This document shows, piece after piece, positions 1 through 10,650 of a stretch of 64,000 bases of DNA. The notes under the pieces were generated by a model. That model saw only the letters and a list, made by a program, of their open reading frames with translations, did no database searches and was not told where the DNA came from. The DNA is from Pseudomonadota bacterium. GTDB taxonomy: Bacteria > Pseudomonadota > Gammaproteobacteria > Burkholderiales > Rhodocyclaceae. The number at the start of each line of letters is the position of its first letter. Position 1 is the stretch's first letter. The stretch spans positions 103,101-167,100 of the forward strand of contig JAFEDH010000011.1 of NCBI GenBank assembly GCA_018241695.1. The letters are read 5' to 3'. The position numbers were made by a program, and so were the translations under genes.

Positions 1-53
1 ATGGCGACGATACGCAGCGCGGTATCCATCGGCGCTCAGGGAAACGGCGCGGG

Positions 54-1385
<1,332 letters not shown>

Positions 1386-1407
1386 GGATTTTTCTTCAGC
1401 AATGGGT

Positions 1408-2901
1408 TCAGGATGCCGGGGTGCCGGCCGGGGAGATCAGTTCCGCCAGGCGGTGGCGCTGCAGCTTGCCGCTGGGCGTGCGCGGCAACTGCCGGGCGAG
1501 GACGTAGGCGGCGGGTGCGAAGGGGCCGAGGGCGGTCCGGGCGTGGGCCTGCACCGCATCGAGAGTGCCACCGGAACCCAGCACCAGGGCCGCCGCCAGG
1601 ATCTCGCGACCATCCGCGAGGACATGGGCGAAGGCTCCCGCCTCGACAACGGCGGCATGCGCGCACAGGGCGGCTTCCACTTCGTCCGGGTTGACCTTGA
1701 GTCCGCCCACGTTGAGCACGTCGTCCTCGCGGCCAGCGATGTAGAGCAGGCCCTCGGCGTCGACCCGGCCCAGATCGCCGGGCACATACCAGCCGTCCTG
1801 GAAACGCCGGGCGGTGGCCTCGGGGTCGTGCCAATAGCCGGACACCATGCCTTCGGCGCGCAGGCGCAGGCGCCCCTGCTGCCCCGGCGGCAGGGGACGG
1901 TTGCCGGTGTCCACCACCTGAACCTCCGCCCAGGGCGGGATACGGCCCACGCTATCGGGATGCCGGGCCAGGGTCTGCGCATCGGCCAGCGAAAGGAAGC
2001 CGGTTTCGGTGGTGCCGTAGGCGGTGGTGATCTGTGGCGTGATGCGCCGCCGCAGCAGCTCCTGCAGGCGCGGCGCGATGTGGCCGCCGAAAACGCGCAG
2101 GGCGAGCAGGGAAGGCAGGCGTGGCCCGTCCGTTGTGATCAGGGCCGCGAGACTCTCCCCCTGGGCGGGGGCAATGTCCCAATGGGTGGCGCCCAGAACC
2201 AGGGCGGTTTCGCACAGGGCGCCAATCTCCATGCCGGCCGGGAAGAGCACCGCCCCACCCACGCTCAATGTCACCAAAGCAGGGATCAGGCCGGCGCCAA
2301 AGTTGATGTCCATGGGCAGCAGCCGGCTGTTGCCGGCCTGGGCATCGGAATTGTGCTGCACGCGCAGCGCCAGCAGGCGATGGCTCATGGCCATGCCCTT
2401 GGGATCGCCCGAGGTGCCCGAAGAAAAGGCGATGCGGCACAGGGCCTCCGGCAACACCGCGGCCACCGGACCCGGGGCACTGGCCGTGCGGTCATCCACC
2501 GTCACATCGTCGAGGCGAAAAACGGGCAGGCCCGGCAGGGCCATTTGGGGATCCTGCAGCGCGACCCGGGCAACACCGAAGGAACGGGCGGCCTTTTGTC
2601 GCCAGGCCTGGGGCAGCATCGGATGCAGGGTCACGGTCACGGCACCGACCTGGGCCAGGGCCAGCAGGAAGGCCAGGTGCAGGGGCGCCTGGGGCAGGGA
2701 GACCCCGACCACCTCGCCCGGAACGCATCCCTCGGCGCGCAGGCGCGCCGCCAGCGTGTCCACCGCGGCCCAGAGCTGGCGGTGGCTGATGGCGCCACCG
2801 ATATGGATCACCGCCGGCGCGCCGGGCTGGCGGCGCAGGCCTTCGCGCAGCGTGGAAACCAGATTCCAGGAAGCGTCCGCCACGGAAGGAGAGGCAGCCA
2901 T
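1408..2901 (-). CDS. AMP-forming acyl-CoA synthetase/ligase (ANL superfamily)
   Basis: Predicted to adenylate a carboxylic acid and transfer it to CoA; the substrate cannot be told from sequence. The 497-residue product shows the ANL signatures in order: P-loop-like [10 protein letters not shown], the AYGTTETG motif, the hinge-region [16 protein letters not shown], and near the C-terminus PSGKLQR with the catalytic lysine. An in-frame start 51 bp further upstream exists, but the ATG chosen lies 5 bp after the hslV stop and avoids overlap. It sits between hslV and hslU on the same strand and is probably cotranscribed with them. Steroid or aromatic acid activation is only a guess from the wider catabolic context. 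Confidence 0.9.
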   Translation of the reverse strand: MAASPSVADASWNLVSTLREGLRRQPGAPAVIHIGGAISHRQLWAAVDTLAARLRAEGCVPGEVVGVSLPQAPLHLAFLLALAQVGAVTVTLHPMLPQAWRQKAARSFGVARVALQDPQMALPGLPVFRLDDVTVDDRTASAPGPVAAVLPEALCRIAFSSGTSGDPKGMAMSHRLLALRVQHNSDAQAGNSRLLPMDINFGAGLIPALVTLSVGGAVLFPAGMEIGALCETALVLGATHWDIAPAQGESLAALITTDGPRLPSLLALRVFGGHIAPRLQELLRRRITPQITTAYGTTETGFLSLADAQTLARHPDSVGRIPPWAEVQVVDTGNRPLPPGQQGRLRLRAEGMVSGYWHDPEATARRFQDGWYVPGDLGRVDAEGLLYIAGREDDVLNVGGLKVNPDEVEAALCAHAAVVEAGAFAHVLADGREILAAALVLGSGGTLDAVQAHARTALGPFAPAAYVLARQLPRTPSGKLQRHRLAELISPAGTPAS

Positions 2902-2906
2902 GGCGC

Positions 2907-3443
2907 TCAGTCCAGCGTTTCGATCAAGTGATTCTGGTTGGTGTAGATACACAGGTCACCGGCGATGGCGAGCGATTTCTTGACGATCTCGGCGGGCGCC
3001 AGTTCGGTATTTTCGAGCAGCGCACGGGCGGCGGACTGGGCATAGGCGCCGCCGCTGCCGATGGCGGCGATGCCCAGTTCGGGTTCGAGCACATCGCCAT
3101 TGCCGGTAATGACCAGCGAATGCTCCCGGTCGGCGACCGCCAGCATGGCTTCGAGCCGGCGCAGCATGCGGTCGGTGCGCCAGTCCTTGGCCAGTTCGAC
3201 CGCCGCGCGCAGCAGCTTGCCCTGATGCTTTTCGAGCTGGGCCTCGAAACGCTCGAAGAGGGTGAAGGCATCGGCCGTACCGCCGGCAAAGCCGGCCAGG
3301 ATGCGGTCGTTGTAGAGCCTGCGCACCTTGCGCGCACTGGCCTTGATGACGATGTTGCCCAGGGTCACCTGGCCGTCGCCACCCAGAGCGACCCGATCGC
3401 CGCGCCGCACGGAAAGAATGGTGGTGCCGTGGTATTGCTCCAT
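2907..3443 (-). CDS. hslV: HslV, peptidase subunit of the HslVU protease
   Basis: Threonine peptidase forming the core of the HslVU protease. The 178-residue product starts [20 protein letters not shown]; the first Thr of the TT pair becomes the N-terminal nucleophile after propeptide removal. The GDGQVTLG and [15 protein letters not shown] segments are family hallmarks and the length is standard. The reading frame is open much further upstream through the TonB-receptor gene, but homology fixes the start at this ATG. A TAAAAT hexamer (RC of 3475-3480) in the 46-bp gap to the TonB-receptor stop could be a -10 element, though no good -35 was seen. Confidence 0.97.
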   Translation of the reverse strand: MEQYHGTTILSVRRGDRVALGGDGQVTLGNIVIKASARKVRRLYNDRILAGFAGGTADAFTLFERFEAQLEKHQGKLLRAAVELAKDWRTDRMLRRLEAMLAVADREHSLVITGNGDVLEPELGIAAIGSGGAYAQSAARALLENTELAPAEIVKKSLAIAGDLCIYTNQNHLIETLD

Positions 3444-3489
3444 GAAACGCTCCGGGAAAACCGCAAAGGCGGCGATTTTACGCTTCCGC

Positions 3490-5607
3490 TCAGAATAACT
3501 TCGCCAGGCCGGCGAACCAGCCCCGGCGCGGGCCGTACTGCGGCGCGAACACCCCGATACCGCTGCCGTCGCGCAGGGCATAGGATTTGTCAAACAGGTT
3601 GACCACCGCCAGCCGCGTCTCGAAAGCCCCCAGCGCGGCGCTGTGCCAGATACGCGATATCCCGGCATCGACCTGGGTGTAGGCCGGCAGATGGTCGGTG
3701 TTGAAATTGCCGTTGCGCAGGCCGCTGCCGAAGATGGCGTTGGCGGAAAGCGTGGCGCCGCGCCAGGCATAGGCCACGCCGGCGGAAGCGGTCCAGTTCT
3801 GGTCGTGATCGGTGTGGATCCAGTGGTTGGCGGCATAGGCCAGCGTGGCCGGATCAAGATTGAACTGTCCGGAGACGATATTCCGGCCCAGGCTGATGGT
3901 GTGGGTGAGATTGGCGTAGGTGGAGAGTTTTTCCGTGCGGTAGGCGATCGATAGTTCGACACCGTAAATCTTCCCCTCGGCGTAGTTGAAGGGGGTGAAC
4001 AGCGGCGCGCTGCCGAACTGGCCATCGTCGAGCAGGTTGGTGATGCGCTTGTAGAAAATATCGGCACCCAGGGTCAGGTGCTCGTCCGGAGTATGGCTGA
4101 TGCCGAAATCCAGATAGTGCGAACGCTCCGGCTGCACCGGATCGTTGCGGCTGTTCGACGGGTCGGGCAGGGCCGAGGTGCCGAGAAACTGCGTCACCGT
4201 CGCGCTGCTGATCCGCTCCGTCGGCGGCGGGGTGAAGTAGCGCGCGTAGGCGGCATGCACGGTGGTGTGCGCGCCGGCCTTGTACACCAGCCCCAGGCGC
4301 GGGCTGAACTGGCTGGCGCTGACATCGGCATCCATGCTGTCGAAACGCGCGCCGTAGTTCACCGTGAGCGCCGGGGTCGCCTGCCACTCGTCCTGCAGAT
4401 AGCTCCCCCACAGGCGGTTGCCCTGGCGCGGGGCGCTGGCCGTCACGGCAAGCGGTAGCGATCCGGGCAGATAATCACCCTGGGCATCGACGGCGAAAAC
4501 CGTTGCCGCGTTTTCGCTGCGGGTGGTTTCGTGGCGGGCGAAAAGACCCATGCGCAGGGTGTGCGCGGTATCCCAGGCATAGCTCGCATCGGCCTGGAGG
4601 CCGTTGCTCAGGCTGCTGCGCAGCAGCCGCGTGGCGGCATCGGCGAACAGCAGGTCATTGGCATCGGGCGTGAAGCGCGCCTGGCTGTAGCGGGAAAAAA
4701 GCGCCACCTGATAATCCATGCCGCCACCGGTGCGGCTTTGCAGGGCCAGCACCCCGTACTGGTTGGTTTCGCGCTGGCGGTCGTCGAGTGTTGCCGAGAC
4801 GGGCAATGCCGCGCTACCCAGATAGGCCGCGGCGTTGGGCGTTACCGGCAGTCCGGCGCGGACAGGAATCTGGAAGCTGCCGGAATAGCTGCTCAGCATC
4901 GCACTGATGCGGGTGGTCGGGCTCACCACATAGGCCAGATAGCCGAACAGTTTTTCCTGCTCACTGCGATCATGCCGCGCCGAATATGCCGGCGTCGGGT
5001 TTTCCAGCCCCAGATCGGTGCGCAGCCGGGAACCGGTGAGGTAATAGCTCCAGGGGCCGGTGCTGTTGCCGTATTCAAAGCCCGGATGGGAGGTGCCCTG
5101 GCTGCCACCGTAGTAATCGATCCGCCCGCCGCCGTCGAACTGGCTCTTGGTCTCGATCTCCACCACGCCGGCGGTGCGAAAGCCGTACTGGGCCGGCAAT
5201 GCCCCGGTCATGAGATCGATGCGCTTGGCGAAGCGGGTATCCAGTGTCGAGCCGAACCCGCCGATGCCGTCGGGCAGGATCACGCCGTTTATGCGGTATT
5301 GCAGATTGCCGTGGTCGCCGCGCACATGCAGCTGGCCATCGGCGTCATCGACCACACCGGGCGCCTGCAGCAGCACCTGGTTGAAACCGGTGTTGCCGCC
5401 CTGGGGCAGGCTGGAGACATCGTCCGCGCTGAAGCGGTACAGGCTGCCGCCGGTCTTCGGGGAAAGCGCGTTGCGCGCCGCGTCGAGGCGCTGGGCGACG
5501 ATGGTGATTTCCTCCAGGATCGTGGTCTGGTCGGCCAGGGCTGGCGAGGCCAGGCAGGAAAGTGCGAGGACGATGCCGCACGCGCGGCAGTGAGAAGGGG
5601 ATTGCAT
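3490..5607 (-). CDS. TonB-dependent outer-membrane receptor
   Basis: Outer-membrane beta-barrel for energised uptake of a ligand that cannot be named. The 705-residue protein has a signal peptide ending near ALA at residue 25, a TonB-box-like EEITIVAQR, a plug domain (DDVSSLPQG ... [17 protein letters not shown] ... [10 protein letters not shown]), a long barrel, and a C-terminal aromatic residue (AKLF) as expected for Bam-dependent insertion. AGGAG sits at good spacing before the ATG. The upstream gene on the same strand encodes a small His/Cys-containing membrane-anchored protein, and pairs of this kind often involve metals, so a metal or metallophore ligand is a reasonable inference. hslV follows 46 bp downstream. 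Confidence 0.93.
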   Translation of the reverse strand: MQSPSHCRACGIVLALSCLASPALADQTTILEEITIVAQRLDAARNALSPKTGGSLYRFSADDVSSLPQGGNTGFNQVLLQAPGVVDDADGQLHVRGDHGNLQYRINGVILPDGIGGFGSTLDTRFAKRIDLMTGALPAQYGFRTAGVVEIETKSQFDGGGRIDYYGGSQGTSHPGFEYGNSTGPWSYYLTGSRLRTDLGLENPTPAYSARHDRSEQEKLFGYLAYVVSPTTRISAMLSSYSGSFQIPVRAGLPVTPNAAAYLGSAALPVSATLDDRQRETNQYGVLALQSRTGGGMDYQVALFSRYSQARFTPDANDLLFADAATRLLRSSLSNGLQADASYAWDTAHTLRMGLFARHETTRSENAATVFAVDAQGDYLPGSLPLAVTASAPRQGNRLWGSYLQDEWQATPALTVNYGARFDSMDADVSASQFSPRLGLVYKAGAHTTVHAAYARYFTPPPTERISSATVTQFLGTSALPDPSNSRNDPVQPERSHYLDFGISHTPDEHLTLGADIFYKRITNLLDDGQFGSAPLFTPFNYAEGKIYGVELSIAYRTEKLSTYANLTHTISLGRNIVSGQFNLDPATLAYAANHWIHTDHDQNWTASAGVAYAWRGATLSANAIFGSGLRNGNFNTDHLPAYTQVDAGISRIWHSAALGAFETRLAVVNLFDKSYALRDGSGIGVFAPQYGPRRGWFAGLAKLF

Positions 5608-5707
5608 GAAAGGCTCCTGATGCGTGATGCGTGATTCAGGAAGCGCGAGCGCCCCGGCGGGGCTTCACGCATCCTGTGCTCACATGAATGGACCGATGAA
5701 TCGGGTA

Positions 5708-6067
5708 TCAGCTCGGAAGCGTGTGTGGCGGACCGCGGGCATCCCAGGGACGGGATGCGGCGCGGAGAAGCAGCGGCGTGACCGTGGCGGTGATCGCCAC
5801 TACAGCATGGCGCGGCGCGGATGGCGGCATCCACGATGGCGGCGCCCCGCCGAGGAGGTCGGCCACGACGACGCAGGTGGCACAGACATGAGAGATGGTG
5901 CGCGCGGTTTCATGGCCCGCATCCTCCTCCTGCGCCACGATCGCCTGCCCGGTACCTAGATGGGAAAGCAGATGGGACAGCGCCGCCTGCTGGCCGAGAA
6001 CCAGCAGCAAGGCGGCCAGCAAGGCTGGCCAGGGACGGAGCAGGGTGTGGGGATTGTAAAAACGCAT
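5708..6067 (-). CDS. Small membrane-anchored His/Cys protein (DUF2946-like) upstream of TonB receptor
   Basis: A 119-residue product with one hydrophobic segment (about residues 11-30) followed by SHLLSH (31-36), a short acidic linker with His, HVCATC (60-65) and a second hydrophobic stretch. The arrangement (N-terminal signal or anchor ending in GQQAALSH, then a CxxC) resembles the loosely defined DUF2946 group often encoded next to TonB receptors, but this was recognised by eye only. The His and Cys residues suggest metal binding. It ends 100 bp before the TonB receptor start, on the same strand. The ribosome-binding site is weak. Confidence 0.6.
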   Translation of the reverse strand: MRFYNPHTLLRPWPALLAALLLVLGQQAALSHLLSHLGTGQAIVAQEEDAGHETARTISHVCATCVVVADLLGGAPPSWMPPSAPRHAVVAITATVTPLLLRAASRPWDARGPPHTLPS

Positions 6068-6153
6068 GGCGCTGCAAGCCTAATGGCTTCCTCCCGTGCT
6101 GGCAAGATGCTCCCGTCACATCACAGGCGGCAGCGAAGGCGGAAATGCACACC

Positions 6154-6159
6154 TATAAT
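6154..6159 (+). promoter_or_regulatory. Consensus -10 hexamer upstream of BKACE gene
   Basis: TATAAT matches the sigma-70 -10 consensus exactly and would start a transcript around 6166, about 36 nt before the chosen start of the lyase gene. No convincing -35 is present 16-18 bp upstream (CAGCGA), so activator dependence or chance are both possible. Confidence 0.35.
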
Positions 6160-6201
6160 CAAATGGCAATTCCCCGATCATCCGCAGAGTCGAGAATTCC
6201 C

Positions 6202-7089
6202 ATGGCACGACGCAAAGTGATCATCCAGCTGCGCTGTAACGAATTCGCCGGACGCGACGCCAATCCCCATGTCCCCTGGTCACCGCAGGAACTGGCCGCG
6301 GATGCGGCGGCGGCCTGTGCGGCCGGTGCCGCGATCCTGCATTTTCACGCGCGCACTGCCGACGGCGGCGCCAGCCACGATGCGGCGGTATATGGCGATG
6401 TGATCCGGCGGGTGAGAAGCGTTTGTGACCTGATCGTCAATCCCACCCTGGGCGCCAGCGACATCGCCGATCCGCTCCAGCGGGTGGCCCACATCCCGAT
6501 CCTGGGACAGCACCCCGACACCGCGCCGGAGCTGGCGCCGGTCGACCTGGCTTCGGTCAACATCGATCCGTATCTACCCGGCATCGGCTTTCTGATGCGC
6601 GACCTGGTGTATCTGAATCCGGTGCAGGGCATCTGTGACGAAATCGCCGCCATCCAGGGTGCCGGTGCGCGGGTCGACGCGCTGCTGTGGAATGTCGGCT
6701 CGGCCCGGCTGCTGGCGGTGCTCATGGCCGAGGGCGTGCTGCAGGCGCCGCTGATGGTCGAACTCGCGCTGTCCGACCTGCTGCTCGTCACCCATCCCGC
6801 TACAGAACGCGGCCTGTGCAGTCTGCTCGAATTCCTCCCCGCCGGACACACCCTGCCCTGGACCTATCTCGTCAATGGCGGCAGCGCCCTGCCCCTGCTC
6901 CCCACCGCACTGGCCCTGGGCGGACATGTCTCCCTCGGCCTCGGCGACCATGGCTACACCGAGATTGCCCCAGCCGACGCGCCTCCGCGCAACGCGGATG
7001 TGGTGCGCGCCGCGGTGGAGATCATCCGCGCCTGCGGCTGCGAACCGGCCAGTCCCGCCGAAGCCCGGGAGATTCTGGGCCTGCTCTAG
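6202..7089 (+). CDS. BKACE-family (DUF849) 3-keto-5-aminohexanoate-cleavage-type enzyme
   Basis: Zn-dependent beta-keto acid cleavage enzyme family, which condenses a beta-keto acid with acetyl-CoA to give acetoacetate and a new CoA ester. The 295-residue product has the TIM-barrel pattern, with Zn-ligand motif HFHAR (His47, His49), NPTLG, the loop VNIDPY and GLGDHGY near the end. Family members act on varied beta-keto acids, so the substrate is open; lysine fermentation is not implied. In-frame ATGs upstream (6144, 6163) exist, but family starts of the form M-x-x-K-V-I-I and the -10 at 6154 favour 6202. It is divergent from the small His/Cys gene. Confidence 0.85.
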   Translation: MARRKVIIQLRCNEFAGRDANPHVPWSPQELAADAAAACAAGAAILHFHARTADGGASHDAAVYGDVIRRVRSVCDLIVNPTLGASDIADPLQRVAHIPILGQHPDTAPELAPVDLASVNIDPYLPGIGFLMRDLVYLNPVQGICDEIAAIQGAGARVDALLWNVGSARLLAVLMAEGVLQAPLMVELALSDLLLVTHPATERGLCSLLEFLPAGHTLPWTYLVNGGSALPLLPTALALGGHVSLGLGDHGYTEIAPADAPPRNADVVRAAVEIIRACGCEPASPAEAREILGLL

Positions 7090-7191
7090 TCCGGGGTGCA
7101 TGACCCGCGACAAATTTAATTCGCAATCCCGATCAGATAATGCACAATGAATACTGACCAGAACCCGTAGACGAACAGGGAGTCAACCAGC

Positions 7192-7233
7192 ATGAGTCCT
7201 TACCCCCCCCCCCCCCACACACACACTTGCTGA
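7192..7233 (+). CDS. Leader mini-ORF (13 codons) spanning a poly-C/AC tract
   Basis: ATG with a good AGGGAG (7177-7182) 9 nt upstream opens a frame reading MSPYPPPPHTHTC and then TGA at 7231. It is in the same frame as the downstream sensor start at 7246 but closes 12 nt before it. The ribosome-binding site here is clearly better than the sensor's own. Whether it is translated is unknown; it could be a coupling leader whose reading depends on the length of the C tract inside it. Confidence 0.35.
   Translation: MSPYPPPPHTHTC
7203..7226. repeat. Simple sequence repeat: C14 followed by (AC)5
   Basis: Fourteen consecutive C residues (7203-7216) run straight into five AC dinucleotides (7217-7226), 20 bp before the sensor start. 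No other tract of this kind was noticed in the window. Tracts like this are prone to slipped-strand mispairing and are used for phase variation in other bacteria. Sequencing error in the homopolymer is also possible. Confidence 0.9.
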
Positions 7234-7245
7234 CCGGGTATCGCC

Positions 7246-10200
7246 ATGTCCCAGTCCCAGCGCCGCAAGCTGATCCTCGCGGGCATCGTGGCGATTCTGC
7301 TGATCGCCATCGCCGCCTGGGGCGTGTTCGATCACTTTGCCCGCCAAATCGATGAAAGCGATCGGGGAGCACTCGAAACCCTTGCCCTGGGCCAGAAAAG
7401 CCAGCTCGAAAACTACCTGCAGGAGCGCGCTGTGGACGCCCTGCTGCTGGCCCAGCGTCACAACATCATCGAACGATTTTCCGGCATCCCCTCGCACGAC
7501 GGCGAATCGCTGGCCGAGACGCTGAACCAGACCGCCCGCGCCAGCGGTTACCGCGACATCTACCTGCTCGCCCCGGATCTGACCCGCCTCGCATCGCTCC
7601 ACGACACTCCCCTGGCACGGGAAACCCTGCTGAAGCTCGAAGCCGTCCGGGGAATCCACAAAACCACGCTGATCGACCTGCACCAGCCGGCAGCGGATAC
7701 CTGGGTTTTCGGTATCGTCCAGCCGGTATTTCCCCGGTCGGGCGGGGCACCGATCGGCCTGGTGTACCTGGAGCTCGATGCCGATGCCCACCTGTTCCCC
7801 CGCGTCGCGCTGCAGTCCTTGCCCTTCGATAGCGCCGAGGCCGTTCTGACCGAGATCCGGAACGGTGAAATCACCTACCTCAGCCCCCTGCGCTTTACCC
7901 CCGATGCCCGTCCCCGGACGACCCACCGCGAGCTGGCCAACCTGGCGCTGAGGGACACGATGGGCCTCCCCAGCGGGGCAACCTTCCTTCTGCGCAACGA
8001 TTACCGGGGCGAGACGGTGGAAGCCATCTCCGTACCCGTGGAGGACACCCCCTGGGAAATCGTCGTCAAGGCCGATCGCCGTGAGCTGGCGCGTCCCCTC
8101 CATGTGCTGCGCGGCTTGGTGCTCGCTGCATCGGGGGTGCTGGCGCTCCTGATCGCCATGATTGGCCGCACCCTGTGGCAGTACGAAAACCAGCGCCTGA
8201 TCGCGGCGCGGGACACGCTAGCAGCCCATTACGACGCCGCACGGCACACCTCGATCGATGCCTATGTCGTCCTCGACGCGCTGGCCATCGTGACCGACTG
8301 CAACGATGCGATGCTGGCCATGACCGGCTGGACCCGCCATGAGCTGATCGGCATGCCGCTCGCCACCCTCGATGACGCCCTGACACCGGAGGAACTCGAT
8401 GCGGAGATGGAGAAAATCCGGATGGCGGGAAGTGACCGCTTCCGGACCTGCTGGCGCGACAAGGCAGGTGGACGGGTCGACGTGGACATCAGCGCCACCT
8501 GGATCTCTCATGACCACGGTGGCAGCTATCACGCCTTTGCCCGCGACATCGGCCCCGAACTTGCCGCCCGGCGGCAGATCGAGCACCAGCACGCCCTCAA
8601 TGTCTTCCTCAAGAATGCCAATGCGGCGATTTTCAACGCCGGCAGCGAGGATCAGGTTCTCACCCAGATCTGCCGTGCCGCGATTCTCGATGGCCGCCTC
8701 CTGCTGGCCTGGGCCGGGCTGCTCGATGCCACCGCATCGCACATCGTGCCCAGCGCGGCGGAGGGCGTGGCCGCCGGCTATGTGCGCAACATCGTCGTCA
8801 CCACCGATCCGGAACTGGCCACCAGCCAGGGGCCGGTCGGACGCTGCATGGCGACGCAGCGCATCGTCTGCATTGCGGATTTCCAGCAGGCCGCCGAGAC
8901 CCGGCCCTGGCATGATCTGGCCCGCCAGCACGGTTTCGGCGCCGTGGCGGCGGTGCCGATCGTCCTGAACCGGGAAAGCATCGGCGCCCTGGCCTTCTAT
9001 GCTGCCGAGACCGATTTCTTCAGCGCGGAAACCGCCGACCTGCTGGAGGAGGCGGCACGCAACGTATCGCTGGCCCTGCAGACCCTGCGGACCCGCCAGG
9101 AGCGGGAAAAAATCGAGGCCGCGCGCCATGAGAGCGAGGAGCGCTTCGTCCAGGTAGCCGATGCCTCGCCGCTGCCGATGCAGATTTTCTCCCTCTCGCA
9201 ACGGACCCTGCGCTTCGTCAACCGGGCCTACCGCAGCAGCTTCGGTTACACGCTGGAGGATCTCCCGGACGATACGGTCTGGCTGGAAAGGATGATTCCC
9301 GACCCCGGGCAGCGGGACGAAATCACCCGGAACTGGCGTGATACGTTGCTGCCCGCGCTCCGCCAGGCCAGCCTGCGGGGCGAGCCCATCGATTTTCGCG
9401 ACATCCCCTTGTGCCGCAAGGATGGCAGCAGCGGCATCTATCGCGGCTTCATGAATCTCTTCGGGGACGACCTGATCACCCAGTGGCTGGATATCACCTC
9501 GATCCGGGCCGCCGAGAAGGCGCTGAAGGATAACGAACGCCGTTTCCGCGGCCTGATCGAGCAGTCACTCACCGGCATCTACGTGAGCCAGGATAACCGC
9601 ATCGTGTATGCCAACCCGCGCATGACCGAGATCTCGGGCTGGACGCTGGAAGAACTGCTGGGACAGGATCCTGTCGAACTGCTCGGCCATGACCCGGATA
9701 CCCAGGACATGGTGCAATCCGTGCGCAGCCGGCTCGAGGCCGGCGAGACCAGCGTGGCCCTGAACCTGCACTTTCTCCGCAAGGATGGCCGGGGCATCGA
9801 ACTGGGCATCCATGCCGCGACCGGCATCTGGGATGGCGCCCCGGCCGCGATCGTGCTGGCCCAGGACATCACCGAACGCAGGAGTGCGGAAGAAAAGATC
9901 GCCGCCCAGGTCAAGGAACTGGAGGCAACGCTGGAAACCACGCTGGAAGCCGTGGCCACCATGGTGGATATGCGCGATCCCTACACCGCGGGCCATGAGC
10001 GGCGCGTGGGACAGCTCGCAGCCGACCTCGCCCGGGAAATGGGCTGGGACGAGAAGCAATGCCACAACCTGCAACTCGCCGGCCTGGTGCACGACATCGG
10101 CAAGATCGCCATTCCCGCGGAAATCCTCGCCAAACCCTCGCGCCTCACCGACATGGAATATGCGCTGATCAAGACCCATGCCGAAAAGAGCTACGAAATC

Positions 10201-10500
10201 CTCAAGGACGTGAAATCGCCCTACCCCGTCGCGGACATCATCCGCCAGCATCATGAACGTCTGGATGGCAGCGGCTATCCGCGCGGACTCAAAGGTGAGG
10301 AAATTTTCCCCGAGGCACGGGTGCTCGCCGTGGCCGACGTGGTCGAATCCATGGCGTCCCATCGTCCCTACCGGGCAGCCCTGGGCATGGAAGCGGCACT
10401 GACCGAGATCGAGCGCAACAGCGGCAAGTGGTTCGACCCGGACGTAGTGGCAACCATGGTACGGATGGTGCGCGAGGAGGGCTATCAGCTTCCCACCTGA
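7246..10500 (+). CDS. Membrane sensor with PAS/GAF/PAS/PAS domains and HD-GYP c-di-GMP phosphodiesterase
   Basis: Predicted to sense an external signal and hydrolyse cyclic di-GMP. The 1084-residue layout is: TM helix at about 8-27, a periplasmic Cache-like region, TM helix at about 288-308, PAS (330-440), GAF (455-620), two further PAS domains (630-745 and 755-875), then HD-GYP from about 900. The catalytic HDIGK motif is at about 949 and HHERLDGSGYP at about 1001, so the enzyme should be active. There is no GGDEF domain. The start codon has only a weak GGG at 7235-7237; a better-equipped leader ORF with a poly-C tract ends 12 nt upstream. Confidence 0.93.
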   Translation: MSQSQRRKLILAGIVAILLIAIAAWGVFDHFARQIDESDRGALETLALGQKSQLENYLQERAVDALLLAQRHNIIERFSGIPSHDGESLAETLNQTARASGYRDIYLLAPDLTRLASLHDTPLARETLLKLEAVRGIHKTTLIDLHQPAADTWVFGIVQPVFPRSGGAPIGLVYLELDADAHLFPRVALQSLPFDSAEAVLTEIRNGEITYLSPLRFTPDARPRTTHRELANLALRDTMGLPSGATFLLRNDYRGETVEAISVPVEDTPWEIVVKADRRELARPLHVLRGLVLAASGVLALLIAMIGRTLWQYENQRLIAARDTLAAHYDAARHTSIDAYVVLDALAIVTDCNDAMLAMTGWTRHELIGMPLATLDDALTPEELDAEMEKIRMAGSDRFRTCWRDKAGGRVDVDISATWISHDHGGSYHAFARDIGPELAARRQIEHQHALNVFLKNANAAIFNAGSEDQVLTQICRAAILDGRLLLAWAGLLDATASHIVPSAAEGVAAGYVRNIVVTTDPELATSQGPVGRCMATQRIVCIADFQQAAETRPWHDLARQHGFGAVAAVPIVLNRESIGALAFYAAETDFFSAETADLLEEAARNVSLALQTLRTRQEREKIEAARHESEERFVQVADASPLPMQIFSLSQRTLRFVNRAYRSSFGYTLEDLPDDTVWLERMIPDPGQRDEITRNWRDTLLPALRQASLRGEPIDFRDIPLCRKDGSSGIYRGFMNLFGDDLITQWLDITSIRAAEKALKDNERRFRGLIEQSLTGIYVSQDNRIVYANPRMTEISGWTLEELLGQDPVELLGHDPDTQDMVQSVRSRLEAGETSVALNLHFLRKDGRGIELGIHAATGIWDGAPAAIVLAQDITERRSAEEKIAAQVKELEATLETTLEAVATMVDMRDPYTAGHERRVGQLAADLAREMGWDEKQCHNLQLAGLVHDIGKIAIPAEILAKPSRLTDMEYALIKTHAEKSYEILKDVKSPYPVADIIRQHHERLDGSGYPRGLKGEEIFPEARVLAVADVVESMASHRPYRAALGMEAALTEIERNSGKWFDPDVVATMVRMVREEGYQLPT

Positions 10501-10532
10501 ATCCATTTGCCGATACCGGTGTCGGCATCGGC

Positions 10533-10566
10533 GGTTGCGATGGTTGCGATGGTAACTCCTGGTTAC
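10533..10566. repeat. Tandem 9-mer and GTAAC/GTTAC inverted repeat upstream of His-rich protein gene
   Basis: GGTTGCGAT occurs twice in tandem (10533-10550), followed by GTAAC-N5-GTTAC (10552-10556 and 10562-10566). The spacing of one helical turn between half-sites would suit a dimeric regulator. It lies in the 150-bp gap between the sensor and the gene starting at 10651. No regulator is identified. Confidence 0.4.
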
Positions 10567-10650
10567 AAGGCCACGTCACCCCCCTGCAAGGGGCTGCGTT
10601 ACATTCATTGCCGTGCGTGCAAACGCATTGACCTTCCAAGGAGAACCACC

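Noticed and set aside
1..29. Possible start of a minus-strand gene (ATG at 27-29 reading leftward)
   Set aside because: Only nine codons are inside the window and there is no ribosome-binding site; argB-type neighbours of hslU are common but nothing here can confirm one.
3444..3489. Sigma-32 heat-shock promoter before hslV
   Set aside because: Neither CTTGAA nor CCCCAT-type elements occur in the gap; a TAAAAT without a -35 is the only candidate.
5608..5707. Cobalamin riboswitch ahead of the first TonB receptor
   Set aside because: The 100-bp gap is too short and lacks the conserved cobalamin-box sequences; only a short GC hairpin and a tandem ATCACGC were seen.
7192..7260. Sensor protein starting at the upstream ATG 7192, giving a Pro/His N-terminal extension
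   Set aside because: TGA at 7231 is in frame at the present tract length, and tract changes of one or two C shift out of the sensor frame, so no single-tract change fuses the two.
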